A DNA stretch of 64,000 bases from Paramacrobiotus metropolitanus (GCF_019649055.1 NW_026570416.1:1-64000); one strand, 5' to 3'; numbered from the stretch's first letter, positions 1-9,480 are shown. The notes: a model not told the origin generated them from the sequence alone. Numbers and translations: made by a program.

Positions 1-77
1 TTTTGACGTAACCGACGCCATCTTGTGTTTATATAAGGTCCGTTTTCTTCTCATCTCTTATCCTGTGGGTCGGGCGT

Positions 78-1283
78 TCAATTCCGCGTGTGTTCGCGTC
101 TTCTATCCCATGACCTTTCGGGTGTTGACATTCTTACGTTGCGATTGCGGAATGCAACTCCCATCGGCAGCTGATGCCCTTGCTTTTCAGGTTCCGTACG
201 GAATGTCTCCGCACGCCGTTTTTCTTCTCGTTCCCTTGTCGCTGCCAGAATCTTGGCTGTATCAATCTTCCGCTGGATGGTCATTTCTGTTATTTCATCT
301 CCGTGGCGCACCCATCCTCTTCCGCCGCGGTAATCCCGGTCGCGAGAGCGTTCGCGTGATCTTTCAGTACGGTACTCACTTGTCCTTTCACGAGAGTTTT
401 CACGTGACCTTTCGCTCCGTCGTTCCGAAGTTCGTTCGTGTTCTCGTGAATGTCCGCGTGACCTTTCTCTATGCGGAGGCGACCGTGGTCGTACAAAGCC
501 TTCGTCCCGTTTGAAACTTCTGAGTGCTTGCAGCACATCACTTTCAGTTTGGCGAGATTTACGTAGTTCGTCCATACGTCTTTCGACTTCCTTCTTAATA
601 TACGGTGCTGGGGCAAATCCGTCCTGAAGTCGTTTTTTCTCCCGCAGCAGTACTTTTAATAAGTCGTCTGGCATGGCGGCTGGGTCTTTCATTAATGTTT
701 CAATCTGAATGATGAGCGACTGCCGTACGAGTTGCATTTCGTCTTCGTTAAGGCTGGCCATGCCCGTGGGTGCAGCTGGATTCGATGAACCGGGTAGGAC
801 ATCCCGTGCTGCCTGTTCGCTTGCTCTTTTATTTTCCGCATTAATTTTCGCTCTGATTTCATCTTCCATTTGTTTGACTCGCATCTTCTCTTGGTCTTCT
901 TCGAACTTCTTCCGATACGCGTCTGTCTGTGAGCATTTCAACGGCTCCAAGGTATCATCCCAACCAGGTTCGTTGTTCCGGATCGCTTCCCGGTAGCGAT
1001 CCTCAAGTAGCATTCGCTCTTCCACTGGGATGCTGCCGTAGTTCCTTGCGCTTATCAGGTTGCGGAAGACATCAAGGTTCCCACGTTTGGACTCCGAGAC
1101 CCCAACGAGTGAAACAATATGTGGATCCTCCAGCTTGTGGATGCATGCGTAGCATGGGAATTTCTTATCAACTTTTTTGTTATTACGTAGACAGTCCGGA
1201 CACTTTGGATTATAGCCCGTAAACCGATCGATATCCGCCGCCGTTCCTGTACGTTTAGAAGTGGCTTGACCTTTCTGTGCCAT
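78..1283 (-). CDS. Element A accessory protein X3: Cys pairs plus RS domain
   Basis: ORF of 401 codons from an ATG at 1283, the last gene of element A in the window. Near the N terminus two Cys pairs (CPDC at 28-31 and CYAC at 44-47) could form a zinc site. A Glu/Lys-rich helical middle follows. Residues ~265-320 form an Arg/Ser-rich domain with many RS, RE and RD dipeptides, as in SR splicing factors and U1-70K. The C terminus is basic. RS domains act in splicing, mRNA export and nuclear speckle targeting, so a role in handling unspliced or spliced element RNA is plausible (inference). Some RS dipeptides are translations of the AAAGGTCA word, but most are not. The matching region of element B lies outside the window. 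Confidence 0.6.
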   Translation of the reverse strand: MAQKGQATSKRTGTAADIDRFTGYNPKCPDCLRNNKKVDKKFPCYACIHKLEDPHIVSLVGVSESKRGNLDVFRNLISARNYGSIPVEERMLLEDRYREAIRNNEPGWDDTLEPLKCSQTDAYRKKFEEDQEKMRVKQMEDEIRAKINAENKRASEQAARDVLPGSSNPAAPTGMASLNEDEMQLVRQSLIIQIETLMKDPAAMPDDLLKVLLREKKRLQDGFAPAPYIKKEVERRMDELRKSRQTESDVLQALRSFKRDEGFVRPRSPPHRERSRGHSREHERTSERRSERSRENSRERTSEYRTERSRERSRDRDYRGGRGWVRHGDEITEMTIQRKIDTAKILAATREREEKRRAETFRTEPEKQGHQLPMGVAFRNRNVRMSTPERSWDRRREHTRN

Positions 1284-1573
1284 TTTTCCGCTTCAATCGG
1301 CAATTATAAAACAATCCATCATAATAATCTTTTCGACGTTAATCCTTTCCATTCTTATCCGTTATCAAGGCTTTCTATCATTTTTACGCCTATTCCGTTA
1401 CTGAGCTGAGACTTTCCTAGCTCCTGCTGTCTCTCTCACTGTAACGTGGTGACCTTTCTCACGTTATCAGCACTCTCTGACTACTGTGACCTTTTCTATT
1501 AGTCCTAGTACTGCTTTCAGGTGACCTTTCATAACACTTTTCTCTTTCGTTTTGAACTATTTTATGCTTTTTC

Positions 1574-1610
1574 TGTAATATGCAGGGTTCATTACTCGCT
1601 GCATATTACA
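1574..1610 (-). other. Perfect 12-bp inverted repeat after X2
   Basis: TGTAATATGCAG at 1574-1585 and its exact reverse complement at 1599-1610, with a 13-bp loop, 11 bp downstream of the X2 stop. The 1284-1620 stretch around it is non-coding and carries three TGACCTTT words (1450, 1487, 1522). It could be an RNA hairpin acting between the two cistrons, or a DNA-level site; nothing shows which. Confidence 0.6.
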
Positions 1611-1620
1611 CTCGATTAGT

Positions 1621-3228
1621 TCACTCGGATTCCTTCGTCGGTGGTTTATACGGCGTGAAATCAATTCGGCCATCTGGATTAATATGAAGCACTTCGTCCG
1701 CGATTAAGGCTTCAACGGCATTCTTAATCCACTCTTTATCGCTTTCAATATTCAAATCTCCCAATTCGTAATTGACGGCCATGAAGTTCGAAAGGTCATT
1801 CCATGACGCTCCATTGGTACCACCGATGGCGTCCAAAGCCACGTCTGTGATGGCTATCTTCCAGGCCTCTAATTCCATTTTCAATCTGGGCGTTCGTTCC
1901 TGACCCTGTTTTGGAAGGTAGTAAACCACTTTGTTATCCTTGTTGTATTTACATCCCAGCTTTCCTTCTTTATATGCTCGTTTCAGAGCTCGTTCAGTCA
2001 TGTTAAGTGACAACCTTCCGTTCGTATTTATTGCCACTTGTCTTTTCAGGTCTGTACCAAGCATTTCTATTTCCCGAATAATCTGGAGCGCAGCCTGGAC
2101 TTCGTTCCATGTACGATTATTCACGTCCAATGCCGGCCCTGACGTGTAATCTGTAGCCTCCTTTGCCGGTGTGCCGCTACTTTTCTGGGAGGATGCCGAG
2201 TCCGTTGGGTCGGCTGTCGCTGTTTCGTCGATCCTCAGCTTTGCCAATGATCCTGATGATGACCCCGCTGATTTTGGTTCGGCTGTCTTCTTCTCCTCTT
2301 GCGGCAAAGTCTCTTGACCTTTTAGATCGCCAACCGACTTCGATCGTTCCTTCTCAAAGACCTCCTTTAATGGTATGAACAGTGATTTGTGAAACACCTG
2401 TCGCGCCGAATCCGCTTCAGCTTCTGCCGCTGCCTTATCCATCGGGAGCATGACCTTTTCTTTCTCCCGTTTGTCTGAAGTCTCATGACCTTTCGGTTGA
2501 ACTTCTGCGGTAGTTCCAGATGTCTTTTGACCTTTCGACTGTTCATCTTTTTCTGTCGCAGGTCCAGAAGGAGCCGTTATTGTAGTATCGTCATCACTTT
2601 CCGATTCCGAGTCCATTGGTCCTTTTTTTCTCGACACTTTCGGGGCTTGTGATTTCAACCTCGCCGCTTCTTCTTCGGCCGTTTTCTGTGCAATCTGATC
2701 CAATATCGGGGTTGACGGGTCTCCGCTCAATGGAACTGTGACCTTTTCCGTATCCTGACTGTCAGACATATGACAGTGGATCTGTCTTTCCGGTGGTATC
2801 AAACCAACTCTCGTGTATCGGATTGGATGTCCTTTATTTGCGTTTGTTGTAGCAAGGACATTCTGTTTAATCAGTCTCGGCAGTACACGCTCAGTTGCCG
2901 TATCGATTCCTTTTATCATTCCATTTCCATCGTTCCAAACTGCGTTGATGTATTGGCTGATCCGGTGACTCGTTGACCCTAACGGGCTTGTCATTCCCGC
3001 GATTGCCCTTTCTACTCGCATTGGGACCGCTTCATTCGGAGTTGTCAGCGCTTTATCCGAACTGGCTGGTCTGAACAACTTGGCCTCATACGAAAAACTC
3101 GGGTGCTTCTGTATAAGTTTTCCTGCGTTCCGCGCGAACTCCAATACGACGTCGAACTTTCGTTTGGTGAAGCTACGACGTTGTTTCTTCAAGTATGTCT
3201 TCAGGCCCGCTTTGAATTTGGATGTCAC
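1621..3228 (-). CDS. Element A accessory protein X2, winged-helix-like C terminus
   Basis: ORF of 535 codons beginning right after X1 (12 bp beyond its stop). There is no ATG at the start (GTG), so it may be reached by frameshifting or splicing. The N terminus is very basic (KAGLKTYLKKQRRSFTKRKF), the middle is charged and disordered. The last 170 residues seem to hold two winged-helix-like units: about 370-450 (TWNEVQAALQII, then ALKRAYKEGKLG and a VVYYLP wing) and about 455-525 (ASWNDLSNFMAVNYE, AVEALIADEVLHI, GRIDF). The second resembles the linker histone H15 globular fold. This is a motif-level reading, not a search result. It suggests a DNA-binding protein. Confidence 0.6.
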   Translation of the reverse strand: MTSKFKAGLKTYLKKQRRSFTKRKFDVVLEFARNAGKLIQKHPSFSYEAKLFRPASSDKALTTPNEAVPMRVERAIAGMTSPLGSTSHRISQYINAVWNDGNGMIKGIDTATERVLPRLIKQNVLATTNANKGHPIRYTRVGLIPPERQIHCHMSDSQDTEKVTVPLSGDPSTPILDQIAQKTAEEEAARLKSQAPKVSRKKGPMDSESESDDDTTITAPSGPATEKDEQSKGQKTSGTTAEVQPKGHETSDKREKEKVMLPMDKAAAEAEADSARQVFHKSLFIPLKEVFEKERSKSVGDLKGQETLPQEEKKTAEPKSAGSSSGSLAKLRIDETATADPTDSASSQKSSGTPAKEATDYTSGPALDVNNRTWNEVQAALQIIREIEMLGTDLKRQVAINTNGRLSLNMTERALKRAYKEGKLGCKYNKDNKVVYYLPKQGQERTPRLKMELEAWKIAITDVALDAIGGTNGASWNDLSNFMAVNYELGDLNIESDKEWIKNAVEALIADEVLHINPDGRIDFTPYKPPTKESE

Positions 3229-3239
3229 CGATGCTGTTC

Positions 3240-6200
3240 TTATCCGTGTGAAATTTTTCTCGCTCCATTGTACGCGTTAATAATTTCATCGATCGTGGTC
3301 AAGTTATCATCATCTGGACCATCGAATTCCTCATCTGAAGTAAAGTCTAGCTCACTCTCTCCATCTGGTTCAGTGTAATTGATCATTGCCATTGCGTCGA
3401 CTTTTATGGCTGTCTTGACCTTTCCTTTTGTCTTAACGGGTTCGCTCTTTGCTTTTTGCCCTTTATCCAGTGCGTCCGCTAAGCTTCTTGGTTCAGTGGT
3501 TCTTGATCGTGTCGTTTTCGGGCCCGAATATGACCTCGCACTAACCGTCGAAGTGCTTGGAAGGCTCACTTCCGATGCCTCCGATTCACGCGACGTCTCC
3601 CGTTTCGCTTTTTCGCGAATCTGTTTGTCCTTGCGCTCCTTTGGCGTGGATGCGGAAATGACAATGGGGACAACTTGTTTCACCGCTATGACCTTTCCTT
3701 TGGTTTTTGACGGCTCTGCTGTAGCCGATTGAATAACTTTCTTTGAATTCGTAGGTGTCGATGACCTTTCTTCAACTTCGCCGACTGATTCGTCCAATAT
3801 CTCAACATCATGAGACGCTGGTTCATCTCTTTTCTTTGATCCTTCTCTTTTCTTCTTCCCGGTGCTTGTGCTATCGCTTTCATCACCGCTCTTTTTCTTC
3901 TTATCTTCTTCCTCCTGTCGTTTCTTCTTCTCTTCTTCTTCCCTTCGTTTTTTGAGAAAGTCACCTTTCTTAACCTTTTCACGGTTCATGGCTTCTTCCA
4001 ATTTAAGCGCTTTCCTCGGTTTGACTTTTAAGGGCTTTACTTTTGAGGGCTTTTTATGCTTGTCGGCCGTTTCTTCGTCCTCCTCGGCTGAATCTCCTGC
4101 CAAATCATCATCGTCTTCTTCTTCGTCTGATTCGTCCTCCTTTGACAATCGTCTGGCGCCTCCAGTTTCGGTTACGTTTGCCGATGTGCCCTGCGCCTCT
4201 TCCGTCTCTCCGGCTCCGCCTTCTTGTGCCGGGGGCTGAATTTCCAAATGCGCTGTCTCTTTCAGCTGTCCCTGTGAAGCGACCTCCCACAAAGGGTTCT
4301 TCTTAGCGTCATAAAATACCGTTTTGTACGATCCGTCTTCCATTCGTCTTGTGAGTCGGAAACGTGCTTCGTCGATCTCCGCTCGATGCCGCATCATGCT
4401 GATCAGTGTGCTCGCTTGAACCACTGCATCTGTTCGGTCACTTTCGGGTATCAGATCCCATAACTGCTCAATGGCTGCCTGATTCGCATTTCGGGCGCTC
4501 TCTTCTGATACGTCCCACGGGGCATATGGAATCGGGTCTCCTGTTATTGGGTCGACTATCACTGCAGTTATGGTTTCCACAGCTTCTCCATTACCAGCGA
4601 AAAGTCTGAGGGTGACCTTTCTACTTGTCGCCTCTGTATATCTCAGGACCGACTCATAATCATCTGACAATCGTTTCTTCGGATCTGGATCCGCCATCGG
4701 TTTTGAGCGAGTTCTCTCTTTGGTCAACAATTTGCCGTCCGTTGTGTATGTATATGCCAAGTGGTCATCATTTGTGCCCACTTTGATACGGATCCATGCA
4801 TCTTCTTCGGTCTCAACTTTAGATACCACGTGCTTCATCATCTGAATGATAACTCTTGGGTTATGACGTTCTTCTGGGGGAATAAACTGTAGCGCCTCGT
4901 TAACTACCGTTTTTGACTCTTCCCCAATGGCATCCTTAACTGACCTATCCGCGAGGGGATTATACGAGTCGATCTCTTTGTTCGTTTTCTTATCGACTAT
5001 ACGTGCCGTAACCTTTCGTTCCTTATGGTCTTCCCCAGTGTACTTGGCCGTGAAACTTCTACACTTCGGGAATCGAATCTGACCTTCTGTTCCAGCCGGT
5101 GTGGGTGGCGCACTCTTTCTACCCACTGGGACTGGGCCTTGTGGCTTTGCCGGCTCAGCTGGTGTTGCTTTACCTGACATGGCCTTCTTCGTTCGCTGCC
5201 CTTTCTTGTCAGTTTCTTTTGGGCTTATCGTTGGTGACCTTGCTCTTTTTCCACTCTTCGTGGCTCCGCTAGATGGTTCTGTAACCGAACTAGTGCGTCC
5301 ACGTACTGATCCTGCGGTGGAGCTGGCCCGTGACCTTTCTGCTCGTTCAGTTAATTCAGCATCAATCTTCTTCTTTGTTGCCAAAAGGTCCTCATCCGTC
5401 ATTTCATCGACCGGGGCGCCTTTTTCAGCTATGAGTTTGGATGGTCCCGCGATGCTGGTAGTCGGCGTCTGTCTTGTTTCTGGGAACACCTTGAGATATC
5501 TAAGGATCTTTTCGACAGTCTCCGGCCACCTTCTACCTTTTATTGTCGGGTGATATTGCCACATCGATGCAACTTGGATTGCGTATTCCTTGCGCTTTGC
5601 TTCAACCTGCTTCGTCTTATCTTTCATGGCAATGTGGCATGGTTTGATAACAGCTTCCAAGCTGATTAACTTTCCATACCATGCGTGTTCGTCCTCAACT
5701 CGCATGTGGATTCTGTAAAGGTCACGGCATTTCCGATTGAAGTCGCGGATGGCTTCTAAGTCAGCTGCCGTCAGTTTTTCCTTTTTTTCCACTATTAAAT
5801 TCAGGTTCGGGTCATCATCTCTCAAGTCCAAGGGAAGCTTCGGTGCGTATTCATGTATTGAGGGTTCGCCTGGGGGCGTAAGCCGTAAACCATCTGGTCC
5901 AGTCTGATCCAAATTGGGACCCAGTGACGGTAAAATGCCTCTTGGTCGCCTTCCTCCTCTGTGTGGCGAATTACGCTGAGGCCGCTGTGCTCCAAGTTGC
6001 TGCGGTGTTCTCATGCGAGGCGCTCCGATGTCCGACAGTGACAAGCCTCCCGTCTCCGGAAAAGGCGGTAATATCGGGGATGACCTTTGTGATCGCGCTG
6101 GAGTTACCATCATTCCGCCGAATCCTCCCTGTCCCATAAATCGGCTCGGTGTAGTTTGTTGCGGTGGCGGCATCAACATTCTTGCCGGTCCCATTATCAC

Positions 6201-6560
6201 CTGTGAGGGTCCCGACGGTGGGGTATACGATCCCGGGTACGGTTGATAAGGGGTGCCCGTTACTTGTCCCGAATAATGGGTTCCGGCAGGTGAGCCGTGG
6301 TGCACCCAGCTAACCTTATCCTGGTAATTCATCTGCTGTCCTGGATCGTGATACACGTAATACCCTTGGTCGCCGTAGTAACATCCTTGAACTGTTCCGG
6401 GTTCATTCTGAGCCGTTCCCGCTGACGACGTCGATCCCTCACCGTATGAGGTGTCGTAACCGTATTCACCTTCCATTCTTTTAGGTGTCGATGCTTTTAA
6501 TGGGTTTCCAATACTTTCCGAATCAGAATTATCCGAGTTTTGCCGTTCCAATCTTTCCAT
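3240..6560 (-). CDS. Element A accessory protein X1, duplicated domain
   Basis: An intact 1106-codon ORF downstream of integrase, where an env gene could sit. It opens MERLERQNS, which element B keeps at 60472, then a Gly/Pro/Tyr-rich segment (to ~200) and a helical region. A domain of ~110 residues is present twice, at about 503-610 and 645-757: the first copy has TARIVDKKTNKEIDSYNP and the second TAVIVDPITGDPIPYAP, each followed by a helix with IQMMKH or ISMMRH and a hairpin with TDGKLL or EDGSYK. The C-terminal 350 residues are highly charged (KEKE, EEEKKK) with an SIM-like VEILDES. No signal peptide or membrane segment is seen, and I know no homologue. It looks nuclear and is a candidate DNA-binding or anti-silencing factor (inference). 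Confidence 0.7.
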   Translation of the reverse strand: MERLERQNSDNSDSESIGNPLKASTPKRMEGEYGYDTSYGEGSTSSAGTAQNEPGTVQGCYYGDQGYYVYHDPGQQMNYQDKVSWVHHGSPAGTHYSGQVTGTPYQPYPGSYTPPSGPSQVIMGPARMLMPPPQQTTPSRFMGQGGFGGMMVTPARSQRSSPILPPFPETGGLSLSDIGAPRMRTPQQLGAQRPQRNSPHRGGRRPRGILPSLGPNLDQTGPDGLRLTPPGEPSIHEYAPKLPLDLRDDDPNLNLIVEKKEKLTAADLEAIRDFNRKCRDLYRIHMRVEDEHAWYGKLISLEAVIKPCHIAMKDKTKQVEAKRKEYAIQVASMWQYHPTIKGRRWPETVEKILRYLKVFPETRQTPTTSIAGPSKLIAEKGAPVDEMTDEDLLATKKKIDAELTERAERSRASSTAGSVRGRTSSVTEPSSGATKSGKRARSPTISPKETDKKGQRTKKAMSGKATPAEPAKPQGPVPVGRKSAPPTPAGTEGQIRFPKCRSFTAKYTGEDHKERKVTARIVDKKTNKEIDSYNPLADRSVKDAIGEESKTVVNEALQFIPPEERHNPRVIIQMMKHVVSKVETEEDAWIRIKVGTNDDHLAYTYTTDGKLLTKERTRSKPMADPDPKKRLSDDYESVLRYTEATSRKVTLRLFAGNGEAVETITAVIVDPITGDPIPYAPWDVSEESARNANQAAIEQLWDLIPESDRTDAVVQASTLISMMRHRAEIDEARFRLTRRMEDGSYKTVFYDAKKNPLWEVASQGQLKETAHLEIQPPAQEGGAGETEEAQGTSANVTETGGARRLSKEDESDEEEDDDDLAGDSAEEDEETADKHKKPSKVKPLKVKPRKALKLEEAMNREKVKKGDFLKKRREEEEKKKRQEEEDKKKKSGDESDSTSTGKKKREGSKKRDEPASHDVEILDESVGEVEERSSTPTNSKKVIQSATAEPSKTKGKVIAVKQVVPIVISASTPKERKDKQIREKAKRETSRESEASEVSLPSTSTVSARSYSGPKTTRSRTTEPRSLADALDKGQKAKSEPVKTKGKVKTAIKVDAMAMINYTEPDGESELDFTSDEEFDGPDDDNLTTIDEIINAYNGARKISHG

Positions 6561-6687
6561 TAACTGTGCTTACCTTCTATAAATATGAAACAATAAAGGT
6601 TAACTTTTTGCACAGTGGTGACCTTTCTTTTTGCCTTCCCAACTCCTATTTTTAATCTAGTGTGACCCCTTATTTATGTCTATGTGG

Positions 6688-9480
6688 TTATTTGTTCTCG
6701 CGTCCTTTAGTTATCCGATCAAGGAGTTCTTTCTCGGCTGCGTCTTCAGGTTCGCCTTTCTGGGTTAGCAGTTCCGTAGGAGTTGGTTTCTTCTTCTTCT
6801 GTTTGACCTTTCGCTCATTGATAGCTTTCGCTATATCGCGGCCCAATTGTTCTGCCTTTGTTTTGACAGCCTGTATTTCCTCATCTCTCTTCCTTATGAG
6901 GTCATTCTCATTGCCGGTAGCAGTGCGTGGTTCGAAAAAATTCGAATCGCGCTCTGGTATTCCAGCGCCAACTTGCTGTTTCAAAAGGTCATCTTTATCT
7001 CCGGTAGCAGTACGTGGTTCGAAAAAAAGCTTTTGATTCGATTCGAAATCCTTTTGCGAAGCGCGCCCTGCTACTTCGATTTCATCTTCTGGTGACATTT
7101 CTGCCAAATTTCCAGCTTCTGCGTTCAACTTTTTTGTAACCGCTGTCTCGAAATCTTTATCTTCTTTCCTGGGTCTTCCTCTCTTCTTCCTCGGTTCATC
7201 TCCACCCATGTCAGGTAGCAAGGTGCGTGGTTCGAGAAAAGATTCTGCCGAGTCTTTTTGAGTACGCTCTGTTACTCGTTCTACTGTTCTTTGTTCCACT
7301 TCAGGTAGCAGAGGTGGTTCGAAAAAATTCGATGTACGCTCTGATACTTTTTGCGAATCTTTCTCCTCAGGTAATGGCGGATGCCACAGCTTTAATCGGT
7401 CGATCGAGACCACCTTTAAGTCTACTTCCTTCTTTGGGTTCTGCTCAATAACCTCAGCTTCGTTTGTTCGCGGGAAACTCAGAATCTTCCACACTTTATC
7501 GTATTTTGACTTAAAGTCCGACTGGTTTTCTTTCTTCCCTTGTTTCGTGTCCTTTGGTAATCGTATCAGTACGAGGTCGCCCACTTTGAAGTTCGGCTCC
7601 GATTTCTTCTTATTGTAAATTTCCGCATTCTTCTCGTATGCATCTTTGATATTGCATTTCGCCACTTCTTCTGCAAAGGTCAGGTTCCTTTTCATGGTCT
7701 CCACCCATTCATCTGAAGTCCCATAATCGTCTGGGATATTCGTTTTTGTGACCACATCCTCCGGCATTGTCATTTCTCTGCCGTGTAGCATAGAGTATGC
7801 TGAATATCCAGTTGTGGCGTGCACGACTCTGTTCATTGCCGAAATAACATATGGAAGGTACTTATTGAACTTTCTTTCGTTTCCCGCTTTCAGGTACTGT
7901 GCCAGGCCATCCGCAATCGTTTGCATCTGTCTTTCAACTTGGCCTTGACCTTCCGGATGATACGCCGTTCCAAATGTGTGTTTAATCTTAAACACATTGG
8001 TGACCTTTGCCAATACTTCAGCTGTAAAGTGTCGTCCGCGATCCGTATGTAGGATGTGCGGTGCTCCGTGTACCAATATCACGTGATTCACGAATACTTT
8101 AGCGAATTCTTTGGCCGTTGCCGTCTTCATTGGTACCGCAATCACGTATTTCGTCAGTTGATCAATGAACACCGCTATATACTTATATCCGCGTTTCTTC
8201 GTCGGTAACAAAGGTCCTTTCAGGTCAGCATATACTCGAAAGAACGGATGTCCAACCTTTATCTCTTGCAGTTTTCCGGGTGGGCATTTCCTCGGTGTTT
8301 TACGAAATTGACATCCTTGACAAGCGAGTATGTAATTCTTTACGTCAGTACTCATTCGATCCCAGTAATATCGGAGTCTGATCGCTGATAATGTCTTTTC
8401 AAATCCCAAATGGCCTGCTGCTTTCTCATCATGCAATGCGTGGATTATCGCTCTTCGCATTGACAACGGTACGACATATGACCTTTCAAGTTTTCCATTC
8501 TTATCCTTTACTCGGTATAATATGCCATTCCACAACTGGTAATGCACTTCAAATTTCGATCTTGTTTCCGCGTCTGGTAGATGTTCCAATTCATCTATAA
8601 TCATTGCCAGATGGGGATCTTTTAATTGCAAGTTTGAGTCATCAACCTCTTCTTCGTCACCTTGCAGGTTGACAATGCGGACTGTCGCTGTACTGAGTTC
8701 ATTCCAGTCTTTGATGACCTTGCAGCGTGGTAACGGTTTATATCTCTTTTTCATCTGTTTTGGGAATCTCAGCAACTTAATCGGACATTCGTTCAGCGCT
8801 TGTGTAACTTTGTCCGTTTCCCAAAGGTCATCCTTATTCTTCGGTTCGACATCAAGTCCCGTGACCTTTTCGTTCTGCCTCTTAAATTCCGCGTCAAGTC
8901 CGGTGACCTTTAAGTCACTAACGGTGGGCAACCAGCTTTTCACTCGGTTCACTTTCACTTCGTTTTCAGCCGACTCGTTCGCCGTAGCTGAGGTGACCTT
9001 TAATCGCTTCTCTATCTGTTCCACCATCTGCAGGAACAGCTGTCCAATTTTGATTGCTGGTTCTTTCGTGTCAAATTCCTTCTTATAATCCTCGAAGTTT
9101 GGGATCTCATCAAATTCCTCTTCTTGACACGTCGGACCTTCAATTGGTGCTCTTGATAAGGCGTCCGCATTGTCACAGTACTTTCCCGGTTTGTATTCAA
9201 TTTTAAACTGGTGGCCTTGTAATGCCATTGCCCATCTTGTCAATCGCGGGTTCATTCCAACTTTATTCGTTTCTGACCTCAACAAGTTCGTCAGAGCCTG
9301 ATGATCCGTCCTTACGGTGAATTCTGCGTAATCGATATACGGCTTAAATTTCCTGACAGCAAACACTACTGCCAGACATTCCCATTCCGTTACGCCGTAA
9401 TTTTTCTCGGCTCCATGCAAGACGCGGCTCGCATATGCGATTGGGTGTCCATCTTGTGACAGTACAGCTCCAATTCCTTC
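6688..9480 (-). CDS. pol: Element A RNase H and integrase (3' part of pol)
   Basis: Continuation of pol after the stop at 9481. Ty3-type RNase H: YGVTEWECLAVVFAVRKF, RTDHQALTNLL, DALSR. Integrase follows: an HHCC zinc site (H-x6-H in HDEKAAGHLG, then C-x2-C in CQGCQ), a DDE core with Asp in YADLKGP (near 8235), Asp in HTDRGRHF (near 8040) and Glu in GQVERQ (near 7940), and a C-terminal module with VGDLVLIRLP. No chromodomain is seen. The last ~200 residues are low complexity, with repeats of FFEPRTAT(G) matching FEPR repeats after the protease. This part stays open for more than 900 codons, so the element has not decayed for long. Translation could only start inside the frame in this copy. 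Confidence 0.85.
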   Translation of the reverse strand, partial: EGIGAVLSQDGHPIAYASRVLHGAEKNYGVTEWECLAVVFAVRKFKPYIDYAEFTVRTDHQALTNLLRSETNKVGMNPRLTRWAMALQGHQFKIEYKPGKYCDNADALSRAPIEGPTCQEEEFDEIPNFEDYKKEFDTKEPAIKIGQLFLQMVEQIEKRLKVTSATANESAENEVKVNRVKSWLPTVSDLKVTGLDAEFKRQNEKVTGLDVEPKNKDDLWETDKVTQALNECPIKLLRFPKQMKKRYKPLPRCKVIKDWNELSTATVRIVNLQGDEEEVDDSNLQLKDPHLAMIIDELEHLPDAETRSKFEVHYQLWNGILYRVKDKNGKLERSYVVPLSMRRAIIHALHDEKAAGHLGFEKTLSAIRLRYYWDRMSTDVKNYILACQGCQFRKTPRKCPPGKLQEIKVGHPFFRVYADLKGPLLPTKKRGYKYIAVFIDQLTKYVIAVPMKTATAKEFAKVFVNHVILVHGAPHILHTDRGRHFTAEVLAKVTNVFKIKHTFGTAYHPEGQGQVERQMQTIADGLAQYLKAGNERKFNKYLPYVISAMNRVVHATTGYSAYSMLHGREMTMPEDVVTKTNIPDDYGTSDEWVETMKRNLTFAEEVAKCNIKDAYEKNAEIYNKKKSEPNFKVGDLVLIRLPKDTKQGKKENQSDFKSKYDKVWKILSFPRTNEAEVIEQNPKKEVDLKVVSIDRLKLWHPPLPEEKDSQKVSERTSNFFEPPLLPEVEQRTVERVTERTQKDSAESFLEPRTLLPDMGGDEPRKKRGRPRKEDKDFETAVTKKLNAEAGNLAEMSPEDEIEVAGRASQKDFESNQKLFFEPRTATGDKDDLLKQQVGAGIPERDSNFFEPRTATGNENDLIRKRDEEIQAVKTKAEQLGRDIAKAINERKVKQKKKKPTPTELLTQKGEPEDAAEKELLDRITKGRENK

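Noticed and set aside
3862-4239. Ser-rich plus-strand ORFs opposite X1
   Set aside because: Antisense of Glu/Lys-rich codons always reads Ser/Phe/Leu-rich; no independent support.
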